From: CAYZPE01 sp964626625
GTDB lineage: Bacteria; Patescibacteriota; Minisyncoccia; Phycocordibacterales; CAYZPE01
Reading direction: 5' to 3'
Assembly: GCA_964626625.1 (NCBI GenBank)
Contig: CAZVFV010000003.1
Location: forward strand, 1 to 35,098
Length of the DNA: 35,098 nucleotides
Shown here: positions 8,241 to 16,398 of the stretch, piece by piece
Position numbering within the stretch: the stretch's first letter is position 1
Layout of the letters: the number at the start of each line of letters is the position of its first letter
Made by a program: the position numbers and the translations under genes
Notes under the pieces: model-generated
Databases searched by the model: none
What the model saw: only the letters and a program-made list of their open reading frames with translations
Told to the model about the DNA's origin: nothing

Positions 8241-8570
8241 TCAAAGTAAGTTCGATGTATGAAGTAGTTTTTCTACATCAGTTTGTAGTTCCACAAAGGA
8301 AACTGTAGAGCTTTTTGTTTTTGCTTGAAAAAAAAGAAGGCTACCTCTACGCACAGAATCTATGTATTTTCTTAAAATAGAGTACGTTCTTCTTCTTATT
8401 TTATTACGATTAACAGCAAGAGGTGTTACTTTTTTAGATACCGATACAGAAAACTGTGTTTTCGTACCACCACCCACAGAAACAACCTTTAAAACAAAAC
8501 AGTCTGAATGTTTAAAAGATCCTTTTATTGTATGAAATTTTGTGGCTATCCTTAAAGAGGAGGGGAGCAT
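8241..8570 (-). CDS. rnpA: ribonuclease P protein component
   Basis: This 109-residue basic protein is the protein subunit of RNase P, which with the catalytic RNA removes 5' leaders from pre-tRNAs. The core signature is present as VSKKVTPLAVNRNKIRRRTY, equivalent to the RNR motif of the family. The ATG at 8570 gives the usual MLP opening; an in-frame TTG 12 bases upstream (8582) would overlap the rpmH stop and is less likely. Its place between rpmH and yidC is the conserved bacterial arrangement. A yidD gene, often found here, is absent. Confidence 0.92.
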   Translation of the reverse strand: MLPSSLRIATKFHTIKGSFKHSDCFVLKVVSVGGGTKTQFSVSVSKKVTPLAVNRNKIRRRTYSILRKYIDSVRRGSLLFFQAKTKSSTVSFVELQTDVEKLLHTSNLL

Positions 8571-8574
8571 AGCT

Positions 8575-8709
8575 TTACACAACCAACTTCTTTCTACCTT
8601 TTTGTCTTCGAGACTTAACCACTTTTCTACCTCCAGCAGTTTTCTTTCGTTTCAAAAAACCATGAGATCGTGCTCGTTTTCTTTTTTTAGGTTGGTATGT
8701 AACTGACAT
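8575..8709 (-). CDS. rpmH: 50S ribosomal protein L34
   Basis: This 44-residue, very basic protein matches L34 throughout: TYQPKKRKRARSHGFLKRK, then a KTAGGRKVVKSRRQKGRKKL tail. The frame is open further upstream to 8760, but the ATG at 8709 gives the standard length of 44 residues and the expected start of the family, so I reject the longer form. The gene ends four bases before the rnpA start and diverges from dnaA across the putative origin. Confidence 0.95.
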   Translation of the reverse strand: MSVTYQPKKRKRARSHGFLKRKKTAGGRKVVKSRRQKGRKKLVV

Positions 8710-8710
8710 T

Positions 8711-8849
8711 CCAAACATTATACATAACAAATTTTTAAAAACAAGTTTTAAGTTATTCACAGGCTATACACAAGTTATGGACATAACTATAACTTTTATT
8801 CAAGTTCTGAAACTTAGTATATGTGTATATAATGAACTTAATAAAAAAT
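8711..8849. other. putative oriC / dnaA promoter region
   Basis: This AT-rich stretch between divergent rpmH and dnaA holds TTATTCACA (8753-8761), an exact TTATNCACA DnaA box. Weaker neighbours are CTATACACA (8764-8772) and a small interrupted palindrome GTTATGGACATAAC (8774-8787), which reads as two overlapping degenerate boxes. A TATAAT at 8828-8833 could serve dnaA with a leader of about ten bases. Gene order and boxes support an origin; cumulative GC skew over the whole genome would decide. Confidence 0.6.
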
Positions 8850-10193
8850 ATGAGTGAAATAAAAAAAATATGGGAAAACTCTCTAGTTGAACTTGAACTT
8901 ATTGTCTCAAAAGCAAACTTTAATATGTGGTTTAAAGATACTTCTATTCTTAAAATAGAAGATGGTACAGTCCATTTAAGTGTTCCTAATATATTTACTA
9001 AAGAGTGGCTCACAACCAAGTTCTATAGTCTTATATTAAAAACATTACGAAATGTTTCGGAGCATATACGTTCACTTGAATTTATTGTTGTGCGTCCAGA
9101 TACAAAAAAGAAAGAGGTTTCTCGAGATATTGAAACAAAAAATCTTGGCGAGCTACCACTTCAAGATTTATATATAAACAAGGAGGATAATTTAAACCCT
9201 CGTTATGTATTTGATTCTTTTGTTGTTGGACCGTTCAATGAACTTGCTCACGCTGCTTCTCAAGCAGTTATTAAACGTCCTGGAATAACTTATAATCCTC
9301 TTTTTGTGTATGGAAACACAGGTCATGGAAAAACTCATTTAATTCAAGCTGTTGGAAACCATATAAAAAACTCTTCAGAAAAAAGAGTTCATTATGTTAC
9401 ATCAGAAAAATTCACCTTAGATTACTTGAATTCCTTAAAAGAGAATAAGACCAACTATTTTAAGGAGAAGTATAGAAAATACGATGTCCTTATTATGGAT
9501 GATATTCAATTCTTCTCAAATACTGAAAAAACTCAAGAGGAATTATTTCATTTATTTAATACTCTGTACGACAACAATAAACAAATTGTTTTTTCTTCTG
9601 ATAAACACCCTAATTTTATACCAAACCTTGAAGACAGACTTCGTTCACGTTTTAGTGCGGGTATGATTATTGATATTCCACAACCAGACCATGAATCAAG
9701 GGTAGCAATTCTTAAAACAAAATCCCATATACAGAATTTTAATCTCTCTGATGAGATAGTTCATTTCCTCGCCGCTTCTATAACAGGAAATATTAGAGAA
9801 CTTGAAGGTGTTCTCAATTCTGTTATTTGTCAGTCAGAGTTAAAAGGGAAGGAGTTAAATATTAATGAGGTAAAAAACCTTATTAAAAACAGTGCTAAGC
9901 CTAAAAAAACAATATCTCCAAAGGAAGTTATAAAAATAATTGCTGATTTTTACAGTATTGACGAGGAAAGTATATATGAAAAAACACGAAGGAAGGAAAT
10001 TATCAAACCTCGCCAGTTGATTATGTATATACTAAGAGAAGATTTTAATATTTCATATCCTTCAATTGGACAAAAATTAGGAGGAAGGGATCACACTACT
10101 GTTATGCATTCGTGTGAAAAAATAAAAAATGAGATTAAAACAAACGCTGCTCTTTCTCAAGAAATAAATCAAATACGTTCAATGGTGTTGTAA
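8850..10193 (+). CDS. dnaA: chromosomal replication initiator DnaA
   Basis: A 447-residue protein with all four DnaA domains. Domain I is at the N-terminus (MSEIKKIWENSLVELE). The AAA+ core has Walker A GNTGHGKTH at about residue 153 and Walker B VLIMDDIQFF at about 214. The C-terminal DNA-binding domain carries the DnaA signature GGRDHTTVMHSCEKI near residue 413. The Walker A is unusual in reading GNTGHGKT where GGVGLGKT is the norm, but the essential G-K-T is intact. I chose ATG 8850; in-frame GTG 8823 and ATG 8832 overlap the putative TATAAT promoter at 8828. It opens oriC and regulates its own gene in most bacteria. Confidence 0.95.
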   Translation: MSEIKKIWENSLVELELIVSKANFNMWFKDTSILKIEDGTVHLSVPNIFTKEWLTTKFYSLILKTLRNVSEHIRSLEFIVVRPDTKKKEVSRDIETKNLGELPLQDLYINKEDNLNPRYVFDSFVVGPFNELAHAASQAVIKRPGITYNPLFVYGNTGHGKTHLIQAVGNHIKNSSEKRVHYVTSEKFTLDYLNSLKENKTNYFKEKYRKYDVLIMDDIQFFSNTEKTQEELFHLFNTLYDNNKQIVFSSDKHPNFIPNLEDRLRSRFSAGMIIDIPQPDHESRVAILKTKSHIQNFNLSDEIVHFLAASITGNIRELEGVLNSVICQSELKGKELNINEVKNLIKNSAKPKKTISPKEVIKIIADFYSIDEESIYEKTRRKEIIKPRQLIMYILREDFNISYPSIGQKLGGRDHTTVMHSCEKIKNEIKTNAALSQEINQIRSMVL

Positions 10194-10422
10194 CCTGTGT
10201 AAAACTATGTGTATTATGTGGGTATAACAAGGTAAGTAAATGTGTTTGAAATGTTAATAAGAAATGAGTTTTTATAAAACAGACTTTATTATCCTTTCTT
10301 AAGCCGTAGATATCAACAGGTATTAAAAGGTAAGTCTCAAATTAACAGCTCAACATAAAGGTTTAAAAGCTATCAACATATCCACACCCTTAATAGATAT
10401 ATTATTTAAAAAAGAACTATAT
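10194..10422. other. dnaA-dnaN intergenic region with DnaA-box-like sites
   Basis: A 229-base AT-rich spacer, long for dnaA-dnaN in a compact genome. ATATCCACA at 10378-10386 differs by one base from the consensus box TTATCCACA. TATCAACA occurs at 10311-10318 and 10371-10378, exactly 60 bases apart. TGTGTATTA near 10209 is a one-mismatch box on the other strand. The spacer may form a second half of a bipartite origin or a dnaN control region. No gene is seen. Confidence 0.4.
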
Positions 10423-11520
10423 ATGAAAGTTGAATGTGTACAAGATAAGTTTAAAAAAGCTATATCACAAACAGAGAAGATTACAGGAAAGAATCTAGCA
10501 TTACCTGTACTTAGTTGTTTGTTATTAGAGGCTAAAAACAATAGTCTATTTATAAAATCAACAAATCTTGAAATGGGTATAGAAGTTGAAATACCTGTTA
10601 AAATTGAAAAAGAAGGTATTGTTGCTGTCTCAGGTTTAATACTCTCATCTTTTGTTAACTCTCTTAAAAATGAAACCTCTATAACATTAGAAGTGGTAGA
10701 TGGAAATTTAAAAATAGGAACCAAACATTCCTCTTCAATTTTAAAAACAGTTTCTTCGGAAGACTTTCCTTCAATACCTAAAATACCAAATGAAATAAGT
10801 TTTTCTTTACATACAAAAGAGTTTGTAACTGGTTTAAAGTCTGTATGGTACGCGGCTGCGATTAATAGTATGAAACCAGAGCTCGCAAGTATTTTAGTGT
10901 CATGTGATGGAGAAAATCTTATTTTTGCGACAACAGACTCTTTTAGACTTGCTGAAAAAAAAATACGAACAAAAACAAAACAATTTGATCCTATTCTTAT
11001 TCCATATAAAAACGTACAAGAACTAGTTCGAATACTGGGTGAGTACGACAAAAACCTAGAAGTTCACGCTAATAAAAATCAAATATCGTTTATTTTTGAA
11101 GAAGTGTATCTAGTTTCTAGAATTATTGACGGCATTTTTCCTGATTATAAACAAATTATCCCTAAGGAATATAAAACTACCCTTACAGTACTTAAGGAAG
11201 ATTTTTTAAATACATTAAAACTTGCAAATATATTTTCCGATAAATTTAATCAAATTACATTTGATATAGATTCTTCAAAAGGTGTTTGTAAAATACTTTC
11301 AACTAATACTGATATTGGAGAGAGTGTGAATATATTAGACGCTTCAATACAAGGGGAGAGTGTTTTGGTGAGTTTTAATTATAAATATATTACTGATTGC
11401 TTTCAATCTATAACAACCGACAGTGTTTCAATTTCTTTTAATGGGCCAAATAAACCAGCTGTTGTAAAACAGCATAATAACGACTCTTTCCTATATTTAG
11501 TGATGTCTACTAATAGATAG
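10423..11520 (+). CDS. dnaN: DNA polymerase III sliding clamp (beta)
   Basis: This 365-residue protein has normal beta-clamp length and the three repeated clamp domains. Recognisable segments are LPVLSCLLLEAKNNSLFIKS in domain 1, KPELASILVSCDGENLIFAT and DSFRLAEKK in domain 2, and the C-terminal hydrophobic-pocket strand FLYLVMSTNR, equivalent to the YVVMPMRL end of E. coli DnaN. It tethers the replicative polymerase to DNA. It follows dnaA as in most bacteria, but recF is not found downstream; a DUF721-like gene is there. No Shine-Dalgarno sequence precedes the ATG. Confidence 0.95.
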   Translation: MKVECVQDKFKKAISQTEKITGKNLALPVLSCLLLEAKNNSLFIKSTNLEMGIEVEIPVKIEKEGIVAVSGLILSSFVNSLKNETSITLEVVDGNLKIGTKHSSSILKTVSSEDFPSIPKIPNEISFSLHTKEFVTGLKSVWYAAAINSMKPELASILVSCDGENLIFATTDSFRLAEKKIRTKTKQFDPILIPYKNVQELVRILGEYDKNLEVHANKNQISFIFEEVYLVSRIIDGIFPDYKQIIPKEYKTTLTVLKEDFLNTLKLANIFSDKFNQITFDIDSSKGVCKILSTNTDIGESVNILDASIQGESVLVSFNYKYITDCFQSITTDSVSISFNGPNKPAVVKQHNNDSFLYLVMSTNR

Positions 11521-11528
11521 TTTTTTAT

Positions 11529-11783
11529 ATGAGAAATATAGGAGATTTTTTTAATAAATTTGAAAAACTTATTAAAGGAAGTGCTTTAAAGGATGAAATT
11601 ATACAAGGGTCATTTTTTAAATATGGTTTTTCTATAACAAAAAAAGATTACTCTGTAAGAGGTGTTGTTTTATATGTAAAAAACATAAGTCCTGTTGTAA
11701 AAACAGAAATGTCTTTAAAGAAAAAGGATATTATGTTGTATATGCAGAAAAATGGGGTTACTACCATCTCTGATATACGTTAG
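11529..11783 (+). CDS. small DUF721/DciA-like protein
   Basis: An 84-residue protein starting nine bases after dnaN. The C-terminal half (GVVLYVKNISPVVKTEMSLK, then KKDIMLYMQK) matches the pattern of DUF721 proteins, in which a strand and a helix surround a conserved Ser/Pro and LKK. In other bacteria DUF721/DciA acts with the replicative helicase and often sits in the dnaA-dnaN-recF block. Position and pattern agree, but the protein is short and the match is by eye. Its stop overlaps the stop of the PBP gene on the other strand (TTAG, 11780-11783). Confidence 0.5.
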   Translation: MRNIGDFFNKFEKLIKGSALKDEIIQGSFFKYGFSITKKDYSVRGVVLYVKNISPVVKTEMSLKKKDIMLYMQKNGVTTISDIR

Positions 11784-14329
11784 TTGTTTAAGATTGTGAA
11801 AGTGACTTCTTGTTCTGTTTTATTGAAAATAGAATCATATACAGTGACACGTAAGGTATTTACCCCTTGTACTATACCAACATCTTTGGGTGTGAAAACA
11901 AAGAAGTTATTTAAACTTGATCCAATTAAACTATTATTAAGATAGTAATCAGCTTTTTTGAGATTATAAGCTCCTGTATAAGAGAATTGAACCATTAAAC
12001 GGTCATTACCTGAAACAATTCTCCCTAAAGTAGGTTCTATTATTGAGATTATAGGTTTGTATTCTGGGTTATGTATAGTTTCATACTCTGTGGGTAAAAC
12101 CTCAAAATTCTCAATAATACTGTTTTGAATTACCCATTTTCGTACACCATATTCCCATAAATTATACTGAGGGTCTGTTTGTGGATTTTTTGGTTTTTCA
12201 CCAAGTACACTTTCCGTATCAATCCAATGAAGAATGTTGTGTATACCACCAGAAGTTTTTTCAGCTAATGTTTCTTCAGGTGTGTATATTGTTGCTAATT
12301 TTCCAGATACCGTGTCTATTAAAATTGAATCTCCACCTCTCCATTCTCCACGAAGTGTTGGTTTTAATTCTAATGAGTGTGTATTTGTTATAGCCTCAAA
12401 AGGCTCATTTTTGATTTCTGAGAGTGCTTTGTTCATAAAAGCATTCCACATTGGGGCAATAATAAAACCAGCAACCTTTTTATCCATAGGAGAATTATCA
12501 TTGTTTCCAGCCCACGCACCGACAGAGATATTTGGTGTGTATCCAACAATCCACGCATCACGGTAATCGTTTGTTGTACCTGTTTTTACCGCCACATCGT
12601 GGCCAGGGAAGTATAAGAAGGATCTTTCTCCAAAAGCTGGTGTTCGGGCTGTATTATCATTTAAAACGTCTGAAATAGTGAGGGCTATTTCTTTTTGCAA
12701 CACTCGAACTTCTTTTTTTGTATACGACTCAAGTATATATCCCTCAGAATCTTTTATTTCAAGGATTGCTGTGTGGGGATTTTTCAAACCATTATTCGCA
12801 AAAACACCATACGCAGAAGTGATTTCTAAAGGAGTTACTTCACCACCTCCTAAAACTAATGTAAGTCCGTACCGCCCTATGTTTTCAAGACTTTGTACAC
12901 CCATATCTTTTGCAAGTCTTAATACATTTTTCATACCAGCAAGATAGAGTGTTTTTATAGCAGGTACGTTTATGGATTGAGCAAGAGCATTTCTCATAGT
13001 AATAGGACCTCTATATACTCCATCATAGTTTTGAGGCTTGTAACAAACAGCACTTGAGTATTTTTGTGTGCCATCAGGGTTACATTCAGTTGAGAATTCT
13101 GTTTGTACATCAAATAAAACTGTTTCAGGGGTATATCCCTTCATGAAAGCTGTTGCGTACGCAAAAGGCTTAAAAGCGGATCCTGGCTGTCGTTTCGCGA
13201 GGGTTACATTGAAGTTGCCGTCAATTTCTTTATCAAAATAATCACGTGAGCCAACCATAGTGAGAATACCCCCTGTTTTAGGGTCTACTGCAACTAAAGC
13301 TGCATTTGACGCATTAAATTTTTTCTCATTTTCAAGTGCGTATGTTTTTACGATTTCTTCTGCTTTTTCCTGAAGATTGTAATTAAGGGTTGTGATAACT
13401 CTTAGACCACCCTCTTCAAGAATTTTTTGCCCATACTTCTTTTCAAGATATTCCTTAACAAACAAAACAAAATGAGGTGCTTTTATTCCAAAACTTTCTC
13501 GAGGTCTAAATTCAATATTTTCAGCAACTGACTTTGTGTATTCTTCTTGGTTTATAAATTCATGCTTAAGCATTTCTTTTAACACAAGGTTTTTACGGTC
13601 TTCCAAAGCTTGTCGGTTATTACCATAAGGGGAGTAGTAAGTAGGTGCTTGTGGAAGAGCTGCAACATAAGCAGATTCAGTTAAACTAAGATCTTTCGCG
13701 CTTTTTCCAAAAAAAGCCTGACTTGCTTCTTCAACACCATACAAACTTCCTCCATACGGTATTTCATTAAGGTAAAAATTAAGAATGGAATCCTTTTCCA
13801 TTACACGTTCAAGTTTTAAGGCAAGTACCCACTCTTTTAATTTTCTTGAAACAGCTTTTTCATTTGTAAGAAGTGAGTTTTTTACAACTTGTTGGGTTAT
13901 TGTTGAACCACCTTGTCCGCTTAAAAGTTTTCCACTCAACAAGTTGGTGAGAACAGCGCGTACTATAGCTGTTGGTTTAATACCGTTATGTTCGTAGAAT
14001 TCAGTATCTTCAATTGCAATTGTTGCGTTTTTTACATGTCGAGATATGTCAGAAAAGGGGATGATGGTTCTTTTTATGTTTTGAAATACATCATAAAGGA
14101 GTATTTCACCTGTGCTGTCGTAAATTTTTGTTGACTGAGTGATTTTGCGCTCCTCAAAAGAGTTTAAGTCAGGCATTTTAAAGGTTGATATCCACAAGAA
14201 GACAAAACCACTAAGGAGTATGAAAATAACACCACCCCAAAGGGTGAGTGTAATAAGGAGTTTTTTTAACCACCCCTCCTTCTTCTTTTTTTGAAAACGA
14301 CGAGGTATAAATTTTTGCAAAAGACTCAT
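11780..14329 (-). CDS. class A penicillin-binding protein (PBP1a-like)
   Basis: A bifunctional peptidoglycan synthase of 849 residues. A basic cytoplasmic tail and one transmembrane helix (about 25-46) precede a GT51 glycosyltransferase domain with EDTEFYEHNGI (107-117), GGSTITQQVVKN and the YLNEIPYGGSLYGVEEAS block. The transpeptidase domain has SAFK (about 388), SIN and KTGTTND (about 581), so all three active-site motifs are intact. A C-terminal Ig-like extension (about 760-849) is probably extracellular. The ATG at 14329 is chosen over an in-frame GTG at 14347. TGATAGGAT eight bases before the ATG suggests a leaderless mRNA. It diverges from tyrS. Confidence 0.93.
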   Translation of the reverse strand: MSLLQKFIPRRFQKKKKEGWLKKLLITLTLWGGVIFILLSGFVFLWISTFKMPDLNSFEERKITQSTKIYDSTGEILLYDVFQNIKRTIIPFSDISRHVKNATIAIEDTEFYEHNGIKPTAIVRAVLTNLLSGKLLSGQGGSTITQQVVKNSLLTNEKAVSRKLKEWVLALKLERVMEKDSILNFYLNEIPYGGSLYGVEEASQAFFGKSAKDLSLTESAYVAALPQAPTYYSPYGNNRQALEDRKNLVLKEMLKHEFINQEEYTKSVAENIEFRPRESFGIKAPHFVLFVKEYLEKKYGQKILEEGGLRVITTLNYNLQEKAEEIVKTYALENEKKFNASNAALVAVDPKTGGILTMVGSRDYFDKEIDGNFNVTLAKRQPGSAFKPFAYATAFMKGYTPETVLFDVQTEFSTECNPDGTQKYSSAVCYKPQNYDGVYRGPITMRNALAQSINVPAIKTLYLAGMKNVLRLAKDMGVQSLENIGRYGLTLVLGGGEVTPLEITSAYGVFANNGLKNPHTAILEIKDSEGYILESYTKKEVRVLQKEIALTISDVLNDNTARTPAFGERSFLYFPGHDVAVKTGTTNDYRDAWIVGYTPNISVGAWAGNNDNSPMDKKVAGFIIAPMWNAFMNKALSEIKNEPFEAITNTHSLELKPTLRGEWRGGDSILIDTVSGKLATIYTPEETLAEKTSGGIHNILHWIDTESVLGEKPKNPQTDPQYNLWEYGVRKWVIQNSIIENFEVLPTEYETIHNPEYKPIISIIEPTLGRIVSGNDRLMVQFSYTGAYNLKKADYYLNNSLIGSSLNNFFVFTPKDVGIVQGVNTLRVTVYDSIFNKTEQEVTFTILNN

Positions 14330-14337
14330 ATAAGTAC

Positions 14338-14346
14338 ATCCTATCA
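14338..14346 (-). promoter_or_regulatory. extended -10 of PBP1 gene
   Basis: On the minus strand this reads TGATAGGAT, an extended -10 hexamer with TGn, ending eight bases before the ATG at 14329. Transcription would begin at or within two bases of the start codon. Confidence 0.5.
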
Positions 14347-14390
14347 CGAAGTAAGTTGCCTATTCTAGCTTAGAAAAACAGCACAAACTG

Positions 14391-14399
14391 TGATACATT
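14391..14399 (+). promoter_or_regulatory. extended -10 of tyrS
   Basis: TGATACATT ends six bases before the tyrS ATG at 14406. The TGn extension and spacing match those of the divergent PBP1 gene, so both mRNAs are probably leaderless. Confidence 0.5.
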
Positions 14400-14405
14400 A
14401 AGATT

Positions 14406-15614
14406 ATGTTTTTCAAGAAAAAGACTATTATAACTGACTCAAATAAGATTAATGACCTACTTACTCGAGGTGTTGAAGATGTTTTTGTTAAAGAAAGCTT
14501 AGAGAAGAAACTTAGGTCTGGAAAAAGACTTAGAGTAAAACTTGGTTTTGATCCAACAGGGTCGCAAATTCATATTGGTAATGCTGTAACTCTCCGTAAA
14601 CTGAAAGCTTTTCAGGATTTAGGTCACGAAGCAGTTTTTATTACTGGTGATTTTACTGCACGTATTGGAGACCCTTCAGATAAACTTTCTAAGCGCCCAA
14701 TGTTAAATGCTTCAGAGATACAAAAAAATCTCAAAACATACAAAATACAAGTTGGTAAAATTATAGACCTCTCTTCTGCTGAATTTTACTTCAACAGTAC
14801 ATGGCTTTCTAAGTTAACTTTTGAAAAGGTTGCTGAGCTCGCAGAAACATTTTCGGTTCAACAAATGTCCAGTAGGCGTAATTTTAAAGATCGTATTGAT
14901 AAAGGTGAAGAAGTATCACTCCGAGAGTTTTTATACCCCCTCATGCAAGGATACGATTCAGTTATGGTTGAAGCTGATGTAGAAATAGGAGGATTTGACC
15001 AGCTTTTTAATGTAAAAGCAGGACGAACAATTCAAAAATATTTTAATCAAGAAGAGCAAGATGTATTAACTACAAAAATGCTTCTGGGTACAGATGGAAG
15101 AAAGATGTCTAAGAGTTGGGGTAATGTCATAAATGTTGGAGATGAACCAGCTCAGATGTTTGGAAAAATAATGTCCATTAAAGATGAGCTTATTAGTGAT
15201 TATTTATTATTATGTACAGATACTCCAGAAGGGGAGATACAGGATTTTGAGAGTCATATTAAAAATGGAACAAATCCAAAAGATATTAAGATGATTCTTG
15301 CGTATAGAGTGGTTGAAATATATCACGGAGAAGATATGGCAACACAAGCACAATTTGATTTTATAGAAACTTTTAAAAAAGGAGGTGTTCCACAAAATAT
15401 ACAAACAATACACGTTGCAAAAGAAACCCTTTTGGGAGATGTGCTTGTTGAATCAAATATACTTTCTTCAAAAAGCGAATGGAGGAGACTTGTTGATGAG
15501 GGTGCGATTGCAAAATTACCTGAAGGTAGAAAAATAACAGATCCGTATAGTAAGGTTGAGTCAGGAGATTTTAAAATAGGTAAAAAAAGATTTATAAAGA
15601 TTGAGATTGTATAA
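14406..15614 (+). CDS. tyrS: tyrosyl-tRNA synthetase
   Basis: A 402-residue class I aminoacyl-tRNA synthetase. The Rossmann fold carries FDPTGSQIHIGNA with the HIGH-type motif HIGN at about residue 55, and KMSKS at about 233 within DGRKMSKSWGNVI. GGFDQLFNVKAGR is the TyrRS version of the tyrosine/ATP site. The C-terminal ~65 residues form an S4-like RNA-binding domain (LVDEGAIAKLPEGRKITDP). The length fits the TyrRS-2 (TyrZ) type. It charges tRNA-Tyr. It is a single-gene unit with an extended -10 promoter just before the ATG and a strong bidirectional terminator after the stop. Confidence 0.94.
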   Translation: MFFKKKTIITDSNKINDLLTRGVEDVFVKESLEKKLRSGKRLRVKLGFDPTGSQIHIGNAVTLRKLKAFQDLGHEAVFITGDFTARIGDPSDKLSKRPMLNASEIQKNLKTYKIQVGKIIDLSSAEFYFNSTWLSKLTFEKVAELAETFSVQQMSSRRNFKDRIDKGEEVSLREFLYPLMQGYDSVMVEADVEIGGFDQLFNVKAGRTIQKYFNQEEQDVLTTKMLLGTDGRKMSKSWGNVINVGDEPAQMFGKIMSIKDELISDYLLLCTDTPEGEIQDFESHIKNGTNPKDIKMILAYRVVEIYHGEDMATQAQFDFIETFKKGGVPQNIQTIHVAKETLLGDVLVESNILSSKSEWRRLVDEGAIAKLPEGRKITDPYSKVESGDFKIGKKRFIKIEIV

Positions 15615-15637
15615 GATGTGTTATCTTCAATCGCAAT

Positions 15638-15667
15638 AAAAAAACCGCCCTGAAGGGCGGTTTTTTT
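15638..15667. terminator. bidirectional intrinsic terminator, tyrS / acidic peptide
   Basis: CCGCCC (15645-15650), loop TGAA, GGGCGG (15655-15660), flanked by seven A on the left and seven T on the right. The symmetric A and T tracts let it terminate tyrS on the plus strand and the 35-codon acidic gene on the minus strand. Confidence 0.92.
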
Positions 15668-15668
15668 A

Positions 15669-15776
15669 TTATTCAGAGTCTTCAGAGTCTTCTTCTTTGT
15701 CCTCCTCGTCTTTGTCTGCATCGTCCTCCTCGTCCTCTTCGTCCGCATTATTCACATCTTTTTCTTCTTCGCTCAT
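15669..15776 (-). CDS. 35-residue highly acidic peptide
   Basis: ATG at 15776 to TAA at 15669 encodes 35 residues, of which about 23 are Asp or Glu. It opens MSEEEKDVNN and ends DSEDSE; there is no hydrophobic or aromatic residue beyond one Met and one Val. The stop codon abuts the bidirectional terminator, which argues for a real transcription unit. It may be a disordered polyanion such as a histone-like or ribosomal-protein mimic, but no family is recognised. The repeated GAC/GAG codons also raise the possibility of a low-complexity non-coding tract. No Shine-Dalgarno sequence is visible. Confidence 0.55.
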   Translation of the reverse strand: MSEEEKDVNNADEEDEEDDADKDEEDKEEDSEDSE

Positions 15777-15885
15777 AGTATGATTTTTTTAAAAAAATAA
15801 AAATTAAACGACCATATCCTTTTCAGGATTCCTCATTTGTATCAGATATTGTTTTTTTTGCAAATAGGTGTTTGGTGTGGATAAG

Positions 15886-16398
15886 TTAGGAGAGGTTTAT
15901 TTTTCGACAGGCACTATGAGTTAAGGCAATAGCGATTGCATCGTACTCATCATCAAGATCTATTTTTTTTGTAAGGGTAATGAGTTTTGGGATCATAAGA
16001 ATAATGGCTTTTTTGTCACTTTTACCGTAACCAGTTGTGGCGTTTTTTATCTGAGCAGGTGTGTATTCAAACGTTGTAAGTCCTCCGCGAATTGCAGTAA
16101 GGAGTAGGGCACCACGTGTTTCAGCAACCATAAAGGCAGTTTTCTGATTGGTATTAAAGAAAAGTGTCTCTATAGCCATTTCTGTCGGTTTATGTTCTAT
16201 AATAAGAGATTCAATCTCTTTCGCTATAACAAAAATTCTTTCGGATATTCCAAGTTCTTTTTTTGTGGTTATGCATGTAGAAAAAACTAAAATATCTTTA
16301 GAATTATTTTTTTCGATAATAGAAACACCTAATCGTCCATATCCAGGATCTATACCTAAGATTCGTAAAGGTTTTTTATTCAGCATTTGTGTAGACAT
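15886..16398 (-). CDS. ruvC: Holliday junction resolvase RuvC
   Basis: A 170-residue structure-specific endonuclease that cuts Holliday junctions. The RNase H-like core begins with LGIDPGYGRLGVSI (catalytic Asp in GIDPG), followed by ETLFFNTNQKTAF (catalytic Glu), TPAQIKNATTGYGKSDKKAI and the last acidic pair in DDEYDAIAIALTH. The start overlaps the 3' end of yebC by 23 bases if ATG 16398 is used; ATG 16386 would also serve, and a TTG at 16431 is open but unlikely. It forms an operon with yebC, and ruvB follows upstream on the same strand, as in many bacteria. A standard ruvA is 12 kb away. Confidence 0.93.
   Translation of the reverse strand: MSTQMLNKKPLRILGIDPGYGRLGVSIIEKNNSKDILVFSTCITTKKELGISERIFVIAKEIESLIIEHKPTEMAIETLFFNTNQKTAFMVAETRGALLLTAIRGGLTTFEYTPAQIKNATTGYGKSDKKAIILMIPKLITLTKKIDLDDEYDAIAIALTHSACRKINLS

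Noticed and set aside
8753..8787. CRISPR-like or iteron array near the origin
   Set aside because: Only one exact DnaA box and a few degenerate ones; no regular spacing. I found no CRISPR-type repeat array anywhere in the window.
15323..15748. 141-codon minus-strand frame with Arg/Lys/Thr-rich start
   Set aside because: It crosses the bidirectional terminator and the antisense strand of tyrS; the acidic 35-codon frame in another register fits the terminator better.
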